Positions 36,287-44,810 of a stretch of DNA of 64,000 bases are shown here, piece by piece; position 1 is the stretch's first letter; every line of letters begins with the position of its first letter. Made by a program: the position numbers and the translations under genes. Under the pieces are notes generated by a model. It saw only the letters and a program-made list of their open reading frames with translations. It ran no database searches and was not told where the DNA came from. The stretch covers positions 4,119,001-4,183,000 of the forward strand of contig NZ_LR134338.1 of assembly GCF_900637055.1 (NCBI RefSeq), given 5' to 3'. The DNA is from Brevibacillus brevis. Lineage in GTDB: Bacteria; Bacillota; Bacilli; Brevibacillales; Brevibacillaceae.

Positions 36287-36898
36287 GTGAATATCGCCCC
36301 TGCTACTGCAATCCGAATCAGACGGTTGCTCTTGTTGTTACCCGTCCTTGTTCTTGTTGCTCTTGTCGCTTCTTGGGTTTGGTTCGGGCCCAAAAACGCC
36401 CAGGCGAAATTACCTGATGTGACTCTGCAAACCATCGATGGACAATCCTATTCGCTAGCACCGCAAAAGAAAACGTTTCGCTTGGTGGAGCTGATTTATA
36501 CCCGTTGCCCGGATATTTGTCCCACGACAACGGTAAAAATGGTTCAGCTGCAAAAGCGCTTGCTCGAAGCAAACCTGATGGGGCAAGAAGTTGAGTTTTT
36601 GACCATCACGATTGATCCGCAAAACGACACCCCTGATGTCATGCGCTACTATGCCAAGCAGTTGGGGATTCAAGAACAAGGCTGGACCCTGCTTCGGGGT
36701 GATGAGGAAACGATCAAAACAGTTACAAATTCGCTTGGCTTTTTTGCCAATAAGATGGATGATGGATTTATCTCTCATACATCGAGTACGTATCTCGTGG
36801 ATGATAACAATGCTGTCATTCAAAAATTCGGCATGGGGGACGATTTCGATCCCGAACAAATTTATCAGGAACTGTTGAAATTGAAGAAGGAAGGGTAA
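36287..36898 (+). CDS. SCO1/SenC-family copper chaperone
   Basis: Membrane-anchored thioredoxin-fold protein that inserts copper into the CuA site of cytochrome oxidase. The 203-residue protein has an N-terminal membrane helix and the copper ligands: CPDIC in YTRCPDICPTT and a distal His in FISHTSSTYL. GTG 36287 is preceded by AAAGGAGG. It lies between ctaG and a YtkA-like lipoprotein, supporting an oxidase-assembly role. Confidence 0.93.
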   Translation: MNIAPATAIRIRRLLLLLPVLVLVALVASWVWFGPKNAQAKLPDVTLQTIDGQSYSLAPQKKTFRLVELIYTRCPDICPTTTVKMVQLQKRLLEANLMGQEVEFLTITIDPQNDTPDVMRYYAKQLGIQEQGWTLLRGDEETIKTVTNSLGFFANKMDDGFISHTSSTYLVDDNNAVIQKFGMGDDFDPEQIYQELLKLKKEG

Positions 36899-36904
36899 TC
36901 CAAC

Positions 36905-37678
36905 ATGAAACGTACGATGATTCTGCTCTTATCCATGCTTATGCTCCTTTTAGCCGCTTGTGGAAAAGAGAACGAGCAACAAGCTTTTCAACCCGGAGCT
37001 CCCGTTCAGGCTGCCTTTACATTGGAGCCAAAGGAGCTTGTAGCGGGCGACACCGTTACCTTCTCCGTGAAAGTCACACAAGATGGCCAACCCGTGGATG
37101 ATGCCAAGGAAGTGAAGTTCGAATGGTGGAGGGATGGGCAAGAAAAGCATGAAACAATCCCGGCTTCGCTGCAAGGAGACGGTGTCTATACGGCCCAACA
37201 AACCATTAGCGAGCCAGGTTCTTATTTTGTCTACTACCATGTGACAGCACGTGATTTCCACAATATGCAAAAGACACCGTTCACCGTAAACAGCAAGGCT
37301 GGTGAGACGCCTGGGGCTACGCCCTCCGCTCCTCCAGCTGACGCAGGTCAGTCGCACGATCATGGGGCGGCAGGTCACGTGAATGCTGATACAGTTGATT
37401 ATCATTTCTCTCCAGCCGACAATATTCAAGTGGCAACCCCAGCTGCTCTCACTGTTCACCTTATGAAAAACAACAAAGCGTTGGACAAAGCGACAGTCAA
37501 ATTCGAGTTCTGGCGGGGAAATGACGAGAAGCACAGCTTCGTCGATGCAACGGAAACTGCGGCTGGCCAGTATGAAGGCAACGTACAGTTCCCCACTGCC
37601 GGGGATTATACAGTGAAGGTCCATGTAGAAAAAGGAGACATTCATGATCACAAAGATTTTCCACTCTCCATAAAATAA
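36905..37678 (+). CDS. Lipoprotein with two YtkA-like domains
   Basis: 257-residue lipoprotein with signal peptide and lipobox LLLAAC. It contains two similar immunoglobulin-like YtkA/FixH-type domains, about residues 35-130 and 165-255; each has a KFEFW/KFEWW-R element (EVKFEWWRDGQEKH and TVKFEFWRGNDEKH). A Gly/Pro/Ala/His-rich linker with SHDHGAAGH joins them and could bind metal. It starts six bases after the Sco gene. The family often accompanies copper and oxidase genes; function is unproven. Confidence 0.85.
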   Translation: MKRTMILLLSMLMLLLAACGKENEQQAFQPGAPVQAAFTLEPKELVAGDTVTFSVKVTQDGQPVDDAKEVKFEWWRDGQEKHETIPASLQGDGVYTAQQTISEPGSYFVYYHVTARDFHNMQKTPFTVNSKAGETPGATPSAPPADAGQSHDHGAAGHVNADTVDYHFSPADNIQVATPAALTVHLMKNNKALDKATVKFEFWRGNDEKHSFVDATETAAGQYEGNVQFPTAGDYTVKVHVEKGDIHDHKDFPLSIK

Positions 37679-37690
37679 GTCCTTCCAAAT

Positions 37691-37724
37691 AAAAAGGCCT
37701 TCCTCCCAAGGAATGGCCTTTTTG
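37691..37724 (+). terminator. Bidirectional terminator of the ctaG operon
   Basis: AAAAAGGCC pairs with GGCCTTTTT around a partly paired loop. It can also serve the convergent collagen-like gene. Confidence 0.85.
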
Positions 37725-37737
37725 CTCGCAAATGGCG

Positions 37738-38079
37738 TTAGCAGGTAAAATAGGAGATTCGATCCAAATCCGTCCCGTAATACTCCCACCGATATCTTCT
37801 CCAGCGATATCCGGCTACAGAGTTACGGCTGACGTAGACGGGGTAAAACCAGAAAGAGCGACCATTTCGCAGCCAAACGTACGTGTAACGATATAAACAG
37901 GGATAGAATCCGCCAGCATCGATCCGGCGGGTTCCCCCATAGCCTCTTGCTCCCGGTGCACTTGGCGTCCTGCTCGGTGGAGGACCTGGTGGCGGAGGGG
38001 GAAAACCTCCCGGGGAACCGGGGGAACCTTGATAACCTGGGGAACCTTCTGGACCGCCAGGGGGAAATTGGTATGACAT
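37738..38079 (-). CDS. Collagen-like Gly/Pro-rich small protein
   Basis: 113 residues. The first half is low complexity: MSYQFPPGGPEGSPGYQG with irregular Gly-x-Pro repeats, then a run of Pro. The second half is aromatic and basic (YVWLRNGRSFWFYPVYV, then YRWRRYRWEYYGTDLDRISYF) and ends in Cys. AGGAGGTGA stands eight bases before the ATG, a strong ribosome site. Such Pro/Gly plus aromatic proteins occur in spore-formers and may be coat or surface components; that is inference. Confidence 0.78.
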   Translation of the reverse strand: MSYQFPPGGPEGSPGYQGSPGSPGGFPPPPPGPPPSRTPSAPGARGYGGTRRIDAGGFYPCLYRYTYVWLRNGRSFWFYPVYVSRNSVAGYRWRRYRWEYYGTDLDRISYFTC

Positions 38080-38227
38080 GACGTGTCACCTCCTACTAGT
38101 CTCCCTATAGGAAATGCAGCAAACGCACAGATGGTATGTGCGTTTGCCCGCCGTCATTCACCTATTTTTTCCGCAAGAGCCTGTATATAAATCCCTTGTC
38201 CGCCACCCCGCAGGCGTCCCCACTCTT

Positions 38228-39397
38228 TCATCCATTCCCAGCGCTTCGATTGGCAGTTACCCTGCACAAAAATTGTACAGTCTCTCCCATTTTCAACTGA
38301 TTCGATCCTTTTACGAGAACGGCTGTATTTGGCTTCAGCTGTTTTGCTAGACGCCGATGCAAGCCTGCTTTACTCAAGCAATGCCTGACCCGATTTGCCG
38401 GAAAACCGGAGAGAATCGCTGCTCTGGCAATATTCCTAGCACTTCTTCCCAGTGTATATAAGTAGTCTACATTTTTTTGACTCAAATATTTCCCGACATC
38501 CTCATGACCTTTCACGTCGTATTTACCCATTTCCAGCATACTGGCGAGCACCGCGATTTTTGTCGTATGCCCTACCTGGCTTAACACATCAATCGCTGCC
38601 TTGGCCGCATCCGGATTCGAGCTGTAGGTATCATCCAGCACCTGAATGTTATTCGCGAGTCGATAGCTAGCTAGTCGTCTGCGCTGTCCGCGAAACTGAC
38701 TTAACCCGCGACGAATAACATCGACGGGAATCCCCATCGTATGCGCGACTGCAATAGCAGCCAACGCGTTGTACAAATTATGCTCGCCGGGAATGGGGAC
38801 AAAAAATGATTCCTTTTCTCCACGCAAAGAACATTCGAATCGAAACCCGTTGCCCTCCATTTTCGTTCTTCCCGCCTTATAGTCCGCCTCCTGCTCCTTG
38901 CCAAATGTTACGATTTTTCCCGTGAACGAACCCAGATAAGGCTGTTGAATAAACTGGCGAGAATAAGGACAGTCCCAATTCAGAAAAATGGTTCCCGTGG
39001 GTTTCATATGACGAATTAACTCCGTTTTTGCTAACGCCAGCTTCCTGGCATCACCGCCAAAATTTCCGATATGAGCCGTGCCAATATTCGTAATGACTCC
39101 CATCGACGGCTGTATGATTTTGCAATGCTGTCGCAAATGACCGCTTCGATAAATACCATACTCAAGCACTGCGGCCTTGTGCTCGTCCCGAATTCTTTTG
39201 GCATGCGCTCTTGTATTTCCCAGGAAGTTCTTGTTGTACATCGATTTATATGTGGGCATGCGTAGATTCAGGATGGTATAGATCATTTCCTTTGTTGTGG
39301 TTTTCCCTGCACTTCCCGTCACAGCGATAACCGGCTTGTCGAGAATCAGTGTGTTTGCCGGGACAGCAGCTCTTCTCTTCTTTTTCACGGGCATCAC
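38228..39397 (-). CDS. Mur-ligase-like amide ligase
   Basis: 389-residue ATP-dependent ligase of the Mur family. It begins close to the central ATPase domain: P-loop AVTGSAGKTTTKE near residue 25, then GITNIGTAHIGNFGG and PGEHNLYNALAA, and a C-terminal ligase domain with DDTYSSNPDA. The N-terminal UDP-sugar-binding domain of MurF is missing, so it probably does not act on UDP-MurNAc-tripeptide in the usual way. It is divergent from capA; a CapB/PgsB-type polymer-ligase role is possible. Start is GTG 39397 or ATG 39394. Confidence 0.82.
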   Translation of the reverse strand: MMPVKKKRRAAVPANTLILDKPVIAVTGSAGKTTTKEMIYTILNLRMPTYKSMYNKNFLGNTRAHAKRIRDEHKAAVLEYGIYRSGHLRQHCKIIQPSMGVITNIGTAHIGNFGGDARKLALAKTELIRHMKPTGTIFLNWDCPYSRQFIQQPYLGSFTGKIVTFGKEQEADYKAGRTKMEGNGFRFECSLRGEKESFFVPIPGEHNLYNALAAIAVAHTMGIPVDVIRRGLSQFRGQRRRLASYRLANNIQVLDDTYSSNPDAAKAAIDVLSQVGHTTKIAVLASMLEMGKYDVKGHEDVGKYLSQKNVDYLYTLGRSARNIARAAILSGFPANRVRHCLSKAGLHRRLAKQLKPNTAVLVKGSNQLKMGETVQFLCRVTANRSAGNG

Positions 39398-39545
39398 CCC
39401 TTTGCCTCGTTCTTCTCTCGATCAGCTTTCCTATTGTATGAACGGCATAGACAGCCTGTATAGACCATTATCTATGAAAACGTTCCGCTACTATCCAAAT
39501 CAGACGGACGACTTCTGGAATAGAGTAGGAGGGGAGGTGAAGCGC

Positions 39546-40613
39546 ATGACAAAGAAGGCCACCATCGCCGCTGTAGGCGACATTCTGATGTGGAAAGAGC
39601 AGGTGGCAACTGCCAGATTGCCTGGTACAGATCAATTCTCTTTTACGGATATGTTTCATCCCGTGGCACCGATTCTCTCAGCGGCAGATCTCACGATTGG
39701 CAATTTAGAAACCACCTTTTCCGGGAAAACACAGCCCTATCAAATCGGTTCGGCACGAACCGGTTACCCTCGCTTCAACTGTCCAGATGAATTGGCTCGG
39801 GACTTGAAAACATCTGGATTTGATGTATTGACTACAGTGAATAACCACTGTCTGGATGGCGGAGTAACCGGACTATGCCGAACCCTTGATGTTTTGGATC
39901 GATACAAGCTTGCTCATACCGGAACCTATCGTAGCCCCGAAGAGGCAAATACCTACCTGATCAAGGAGGTAAACGGCATTCGCATCGCCCTGCTTGCTTA
40001 CACCTACGGGACAAACAAGCAGGTAATCCCCGCTCATACGCCATGGATCGTTCGACTTCTTCATCTTGACACGATATTATCCGACCTGAGAAAAGTCCGT
40101 CCTCTCGTCGATCTGGTGATCATCTCCCTTCACTTTGGGATTGAATTCCGCTATACTCCGACAACACGCCAGCGACAGCTCGTACAAAGCCTGCTCGACA
40201 ACGGTGCTGATGTCATCCTCGGGGCTCACCCACATGTTCTGCAGCCTGTTGTCACCCCGAGTATCACGACTGCTCACGGAACAAAAAGACAAACGCTAGT
40301 CGCATATTCTTTAGGCAATTTCACATCAGAGAAAATGCTCTCGTTTGATCAATCCCAGTGCGGGGCAATCCTGCGATTTACTGTCGAAAAGAATGAGAGG
40401 AATCAGATTTCACTCGAGCAAATTTCGGTCATCCCGACGTTTTCGCAACGGTATGTAAGTCAAGGGCGTATATGCTTTCGTGTCATCCCCATGCGTTCGT
40501 ATCTGAAAAGCCCTGATCTGTATTTGCGACCTCTGCAGAGAAAAAAGCTCCAGTTGCTGTGGAATCGCGCCATCCGCATCATAGGTAGGTCGCGGGGCGT
40601 ATTGATTGAATAA
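39546..40613 (+). CDS. CapA-family protein (poly-gamma-glutamate system)
   Basis: 355-residue metallophosphatase-fold protein of the CapA/PgsA family. Motifs: AAVGDILMW, IGNLETTFSG, NNHCLDGG (family NNHxxDxG), LHFGIEFRYTPTTRQ, GAHPHVLQP and YSLGNF. ATG 39546 sits behind GGGGAGG. Unlike PgsA of B. subtilis it has no N-terminal membrane anchor with this start; an upstream in-frame GTG adds only three residues. Divergent transcription with a truncated Mur ligase suggests joint synthesis or processing of an amide-linked polymer. Confidence 0.88.
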   Translation: MTKKATIAAVGDILMWKEQVATARLPGTDQFSFTDMFHPVAPILSAADLTIGNLETTFSGKTQPYQIGSARTGYPRFNCPDELARDLKTSGFDVLTTVNNHCLDGGVTGLCRTLDVLDRYKLAHTGTYRSPEEANTYLIKEVNGIRIALLAYTYGTNKQVIPAHTPWIVRLLHLDTILSDLRKVRPLVDLVIISLHFGIEFRYTPTTRQRQLVQSLLDNGADVILGAHPHVLQPVVTPSITTAHGTKRQTLVAYSLGNFTSEKMLSFDQSQCGAILRFTVEKNERNQISLEQISVIPTFSQRYVSQGRICFRVIPMRSYLKSPDLYLRPLQRKKLQLLWNRAIRIIGRSRGVLIE

Positions 40614-40625
40614 CACAAGAGCAAA

Positions 40626-40666
40626 CGAGGGGGCGGGCATTTTGCTCCCTACCCTCCCCATTTTTC
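40626..40666 (+). terminator. Terminator after capA
   Basis: GAGGGGGCGGG pairs imperfectly with CCCTACCCTCCCC, then ATTTTT. Confidence 0.6.
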
Positions 40667-40764
40667 TACATAGACGGCGATTGACGATTCACAGAACATT
40701 TTGGTAAAATCCATTTGTAACTAACAAAATTATTTTAGATGGTTACAAAGGAGAGATTACTTGC

Positions 40765-41733
40765 ATGATCACCGTTCGCCGTATCCACTCGGAGGATTTA
40801 CCTGTATTTCTTGCATTTCCGGACCACCCTGCGTCCGTTCGGGATGATATAGCTGCTTACCTCAACAAAATGTTCACACAAGGAGCTATGCGCCAGGACT
40901 GGTGCTTCGTTCTGGAGGTACATGGCAAGATAGCTGGTCGTCTCGCCTTCTGGACATTGCCTGGCAGTAAACAAGCAACTGATTTGGTATTGTGGGAGCT
41001 TCCATGGAAAGAAACAGAATGCCCTTCGCTCGGCGCTCATTTCTTACGTGAAGTCTTCACACTCATGGCGGGGAATCTTTCGGAGAAAATCGGCTATGTT
41101 CTGGATTCACCTTCCTCCTCTCCTCAATGGCAAACGGATCACCAAGAGCGAAGAAACGTTCTGGAAGCACTCGGCTTTCGGATTAGCCGGGAAACTAACC
41201 GATTCGAATGGCATGCTCCGATGGAGGCAGCTGCTCTACCCTCAAACGAAACGCATGATCTGATCGTGTACCGCAGTCTTCCTGAGGTTGGCGAGGCTGC
41301 ATTTGTGGATGCCATCCTGCGTGTCTCGCAATTCACCCATGATCAACAAATTACAGAGGAGCGCTTGGAAAAAGGCCCTCTAGCCCAAGCACAGGAAATG
41401 TTCCAAGATTTGCAACAAATGAAGTACGAACCGGAATGGTGGCAGCTTGCCTATACAGAAAAAAATGAGCTCATTGGTTTTTTGATGCCTACGGTCAGCC
41501 CTACCTTCGCTACGATTGGATACATCGGAGTTCTCCCCGAGCAAAGAGGACACGGCTATATTGATCGATTGCTGAAGCAGGCCACAGACGTTCTTGTACA
41601 AGCAGGCGAAACATACATCCGCGCGGATACCGATGTAAAAAACACGCCAATGGCCAAAGCCTTTTTACGTGCTGGATACCAACAGTTTGCCAATCGCCAA
41701 GAATTTTCCTTGGATCATGGCTTGTTGCTCTAA
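40765..41733 (+). CDS. GNAT-family acetyltransferase
   Basis: 322-residue protein with a C-terminal GNAT domain: ATIGYIGVLPEQRGHGYIDRLL holds the acetyl-CoA-binding QRGHGY loop, followed by ADTDVKNTPMAKAFLRAGY. The N-terminal half looks like a second, degenerate GNAT fold (ITVRRIHSEDLPVF). AAAGGAGAG precedes the ATG. It is a single gene between terminators; its acceptor is unknown. Confidence 0.83.
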   Translation: MITVRRIHSEDLPVFLAFPDHPASVRDDIAAYLNKMFTQGAMRQDWCFVLEVHGKIAGRLAFWTLPGSKQATDLVLWELPWKETECPSLGAHFLREVFTLMAGNLSEKIGYVLDSPSSSPQWQTDHQERRNVLEALGFRISRETNRFEWHAPMEAAALPSNETHDLIVYRSLPEVGEAAFVDAILRVSQFTHDQQITEERLEKGPLAQAQEMFQDLQQMKYEPEWWQLAYTEKNELIGFLMPTVSPTFATIGYIGVLPEQRGHGYIDRLLKQATDVLVQAGETYIRADTDVKNTPMAKAFLRAGYQQFANRQEFSLDHGLLL

Positions 41734-41742
41734 AAGACATAC

Positions 41743-41780
41743 AAAAAAGGGGGCGATTGCAGTAACAATCACTCCCCTTG
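41743..41780. terminator. Bidirectional terminator
   Basis: AAGGGGGCGATTG pairs with CAATCACTCCCCTT. Read leftward it ends in TTTTTT and stops carD; it also lies just after the GNAT gene. Confidence 0.75.
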
Positions 41781-41801
41781 ATTACCTTGTATGGACAATA
41801 T

Positions 41802-42305
41802 TTATGGCACAATCTCAGACATTTCTTCTGGGCATACAGCATGCTTCAGCATCACTGTTGCCTGTTCCGTATCTACGTCTTTTACAAGTTCAATCTCACT
41901 AATGAGGAGCTGCTGCGCAGTATCCAACATCATTTTGTCGCTCGATCCCAATACTTTAACTTTACTCATACCAACCAAATCACGAATGACCTCAGATTGC
42001 TCGTAAATATCGCCACTCTTCATTTTTTCTGTATGAAGCTTGTAGCGCTGCGCTGCATTCAAGGCGGTGTCGCGTTGCCCCTCTCGCATGGCGGCCAAAA
42101 CATTCTCCAGAATGTCGGCTTCGACCACCTTTCGAATACCAAGAGCGGACATCTTTTCAACCGGGACCATGATGTTTAATTCTTTCAGCATCATGTTGAG
42201 CACATAATAGAGGTGTTTTTCACCCAGAAATTCTTTCTCCTCCATCGCCTCGATTACGCCTGCTCCGTGCATCGGATAAAAAACCTTGTCTCCAACTTGA
42301 AACAT
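41802..42305 (-). CDS. CarD-family RNA polymerase-binding regulator
   Basis: 167-residue protein of the CarD/CdnL/TRCF family, which binds the RNA polymerase beta subunit and stabilises open promoters. The N-terminal RID domain is clear in MFQVGDKVFYPMHGAGVIEAME, followed by a helical DNA-binding region (EADILENVLAAMREG). ATG 42305 has GGAGGTGGACGT upstream; the frame extends further but without support. Confidence 0.92.
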   Translation of the reverse strand: MFQVGDKVFYPMHGAGVIEAMEEKEFLGEKHLYYVLNMMLKELNIMVPVEKMSALGIRKVVEADILENVLAAMREGQRDTALNAAQRYKLHTEKMKSGDIYEQSEVIRDLVGMSKVKVLGSSDKMMLDTAQQLLISEIELVKDVDTEQATVMLKHAVCPEEMSEIVP

Positions 42306-42407
42306 ACGTCCACCTCCTTCAAAGCAATCTATATCCATTATAGCACAAAAATCGGATTTGAAATTTTTTATTTTATCATGACGTTTAAAATTAAGTCAAC
42401 AAAAAAT

Positions 42408-42875
42408 TTACATCTTACTCATTGAGCGTTTCTGTTGCCATTCGCCGCCTAATTTAAATACGATCACACCCCCGATAATGACCAGAACCCCAAACAATTG
42501 TGTAAATGTCATCGGCACTTGAACCAGCCCTAACCAGCCGATTGAATCAGACCATAAAGCAAATCCGAGCTGGGCAGTGAGAACGATGGAGATGGCATAC
42601 GTTGGGCCAAGCAGTCTCATTCCTTGTACCAGACAAAAGACCACCCCAACGCCGATCATACCGCTGAACCAGTACCACGGCTGCATAGCTGGAAGTGAAA
42701 ACAACTGATCGCCTTCGAAAATAAGACCCATCGTCAAAGAAGACAGAAATCCCATCCCAAGCACAAGAGTCGTCGTAGACCATGTTCCTGCCTGTTCACT
42801 TACTTTCTTGTTGAAAATATTTTGGAGGCTGACCAACGAGCCAGCCAGTAACGCGAAGAATAGCCCGACTACCAT
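42408..42875 (-). CDS. DMT-superfamily YdcZ-type membrane protein (first)
   Basis: 155-residue small transporter-like protein (former DUF606) with about five membrane helices, half the size of a full EamA exporter, so it likely works as a dimer or with a partner. Characteristic segments: LAGSLVSLQNIFNKKVSEQAG at the start and LTAQLGFALWSDSIGWLG. A second YdcZ gene lies 1.1 kb upstream on the same strand, with a Crp-type regulator between, suggesting a heteromeric pair under local control. Confidence 0.88.
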   Translation of the reverse strand: MVVGLFFALLAGSLVSLQNIFNKKVSEQAGTWSTTTLVLGMGFLSSLTMGLIFEGDQLFSLPAMQPWYWFSGMIGVGVVFCLVQGMRLLGPTYAISIVLTAQLGFALWSDSIGWLGLVQVPMTFTQLFGVLVIIGGVIVFKLGGEWQQKRSMSKM

Positions 42876-42896
42876 GATTTTGACTCTCCTGTCCCA

Positions 42897-43595
42897 TTAT
42901 TCGTTCAGTGTCTCGCTCGCCATCTCAGCTAAACCTTCTCTATCCTTGATCAGTAGGAATCCATTGGCACGCTCAATTAGTCCCTCCTTGCAGAACTGTT
43001 GAATGACCCGATTCAAATGTCTGTAGCTCGTTCCAATCATATTCGCTGCATCCAAGAGATTGCTCGTACTGATCTGTTCTTTGTTGGCAAGGTTCCACTC
43101 TTCTATCGAAACGGACAACAAATAACGAGCGAAACGTACTTCTACTGGATACAGAAGGTTGGTGCTTAATGAGTTGGACTTCACACAAAATTTATTCGTA
43201 ATGATTTGCAGTAAAAATTGCAGGAGTGGAGCATAGTCTGTTCCATATTTTTTCAACCAGCGATAATGAATCCCGATCATCTGAACAGACGATGCCGCTT
43301 CTACCGAATTCAGATAAGGAATTCCTCTTACATACTCAATATCTCCGATCACTTCAAGCGGCTTTTTAAAGGAAAGGATCAGTATTTTCCCTTCGGGGGA
43401 AGTCGTAAAAATCTTTACTTTGCCCTTCACCAAAACATACAGATGACAGGCCAATTCACCCTGGGCACAAATGAGCTCCCCTTGATCAAATTGGTACAAG
43501 GACAAATGCGGCAGAAAAGGCTCATGAAAGACAGACGCTAACTGATGGTCATGGAGATATTGTTGCAAAAGCTCACGATTTTCAATTTCCTTCAT
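42897..43595 (-). CDS. Crp/Fnr-family regulator (YeiL-like)
   Basis: 232-residue transcription factor with an N-terminal cyclic-nucleotide-binding-type domain (ICAQGELACHLYVLVKGKVKIF) and a C-terminal winged helix (LLDAANMIGTSYRHLNRVIQQF). There is no Fnr-type N-terminal Cys cluster. It lies 21 bases upstream of one YdcZ gene and just downstream of the other, so it probably controls both. Confidence 0.87.
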   Translation of the reverse strand: MKEIENRELLQQYLHDHQLASVFHEPFLPHLSLYQFDQGELICAQGELACHLYVLVKGKVKIFTTSPEGKILILSFKKPLEVIGDIEYVRGIPYLNSVEAASSVQMIGIHYRWLKKYGTDYAPLLQFLLQIITNKFCVKSNSLSTNLLYPVEVRFARYLLSVSIEEWNLANKEQISTSNLLDAANMIGTSYRHLNRVIQQFCKEGLIERANGFLLIKDREGLAEMASETLNE

Positions 43596-43619
43596 CCCTC
43601 TGTTTTCACCCTCTCGCTA

Positions 43620-44045
43620 TCAGGCTCTCAGTATCAGCACACCCAGAATCATCATCCCGATCCCAATAAAATGCGGCAGCCTCATCTTTTGTTTATCGAC
43701 ACCGAACCACCCATTGCTGTCAATGAGAAAAGTCAGGCTTAGCTGCGCAATCAAGAGGGCTGAAATCGTCATGGTTACCCCGATATGCTGGATGGCCGTA
43801 ACATTGCTAAAAATGATAAACGCAGCGAATGCTCCACCTGTCAAATATAACGGTTTCACTTGCCTGTATGCCTGCCATTTTCCATCCCGAAAAAACAACA
43901 GGAGGAAAAAAGCCGTGAGGAAGCCCGTTAACTGCGTAAGTGTCGCGGTTTGCCACGCCCCAATATCTTGACTGATTCTTGAATTCGCTACACCTTGCAA
44001 GGTAATGAAAACACCGCCGAAAATCGCAAAAACAATCCCTTTCAT
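43620..44045 (-). CDS. DMT-superfamily YdcZ-type membrane protein (second)
   Basis: 141-residue paralogue of the YdcZ protein at 42408-42875, with about five membrane helices. It begins MKGIVFAIFGGVFITLQGVANSRI and has LLIAQLSLTFLIDSNGWFG, matching the first protein's LTAQLGFALWSDSIGWLG. It is the first gene of the YdcZ-Crp-YdcZ unit. The two proteins may form an asymmetric transporter; the substrate is unknown. Confidence 0.87.
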   Translation of the reverse strand: MKGIVFAIFGGVFITLQGVANSRISQDIGAWQTATLTQLTGFLTAFFLLLFFRDGKWQAYRQVKPLYLTGGAFAAFIIFSNVTAIQHIGVTMTISALLIAQLSLTFLIDSNGWFGVDKQKMRLPHFIGIGMMILGVLILRA

Positions 44046-44184
44046 CCTCTCACCTCACACTGATCTGTTCCTAATTAAAAGGGATGGCAAGGTGGATAGG
44101 GAAGGACATATGTCCTTATGATTTTCGTTGCAAAAAAACAAAGGAGAGGCCCTTCCTGTTAAAGGGACCTCTCGCTCATTCTTC

Positions 44185-44681
44185 TCATTGAATCTTTTTT
44201 TGTTTCACGATCCCTATTACAAGCAGAACGATCATCCCAACGATGGTGATCGGCAGAAACCACTTCCCAAAGCCGCCTCCCCATCCTAGCGCAATGGAGA
44301 CCGACTCCAACAAGATTACGGAAAAAATAATTAAGCAGCTATTTTTTATTTGATTCACGATTTTTCGACTGTGCAAATAAAACTGTTTGGCATTCGATTC
44401 AGAGAAGCGTGCCGGATAGTTATGCAACTCCGGATGTTTCTCGAGTACCTGCATGAGGAAAATGATAAAGACGCCAATCCCAGGTAACAGAAGCAGTTCC
44501 CATTTTGAGCTCCAGCGATCTACTTCCCCCAAAGCATTGTAATGGGCAGGCACCTCGTCAGGAGGGGCTTATTCCATGCAAAGACTAAAAAGAGTAGCGA
44601 TCCCACGAAAAATAAAAAACCAACTACATCCCATAACCATTCGCTGCCTGTCTTTGGAATATTTATGATTGGTCTCTTCAT
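44185..44681 (-). pseudogene. DUF1648 membrane protein with a frameshift
   Basis: The first frame from ATG 44681 (GGGGGAG upstream) reads MKRPIINIPKTGSEWLWDVV, then a membrane helix ending FAWNKP. The remainder (PDEVPAHYNALGEVDRWSSKWE, two more helices, ending KQKKIQ) is in another frame. The two overlap near 44561-44570 and adding one base joins them into a DUF1648 protein of about 165 residues, with the family motif PxHYNxxGxxDRWxSKW. It is a one-base deletion or a sequence error. Confidence 0.8.
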
Positions 44682-44810
44682 ATTCTCCCCCTTACTGCTG
44701 CTCCTCCTACAAGCATTTTACCATTTATGTCCATTTGGGAGTCAAGGTCAATCCGTTACACACTTCTGGGCGTTTTTACATATCTTGAGTGGAGTAAGGA
44801 GGGAACAACA

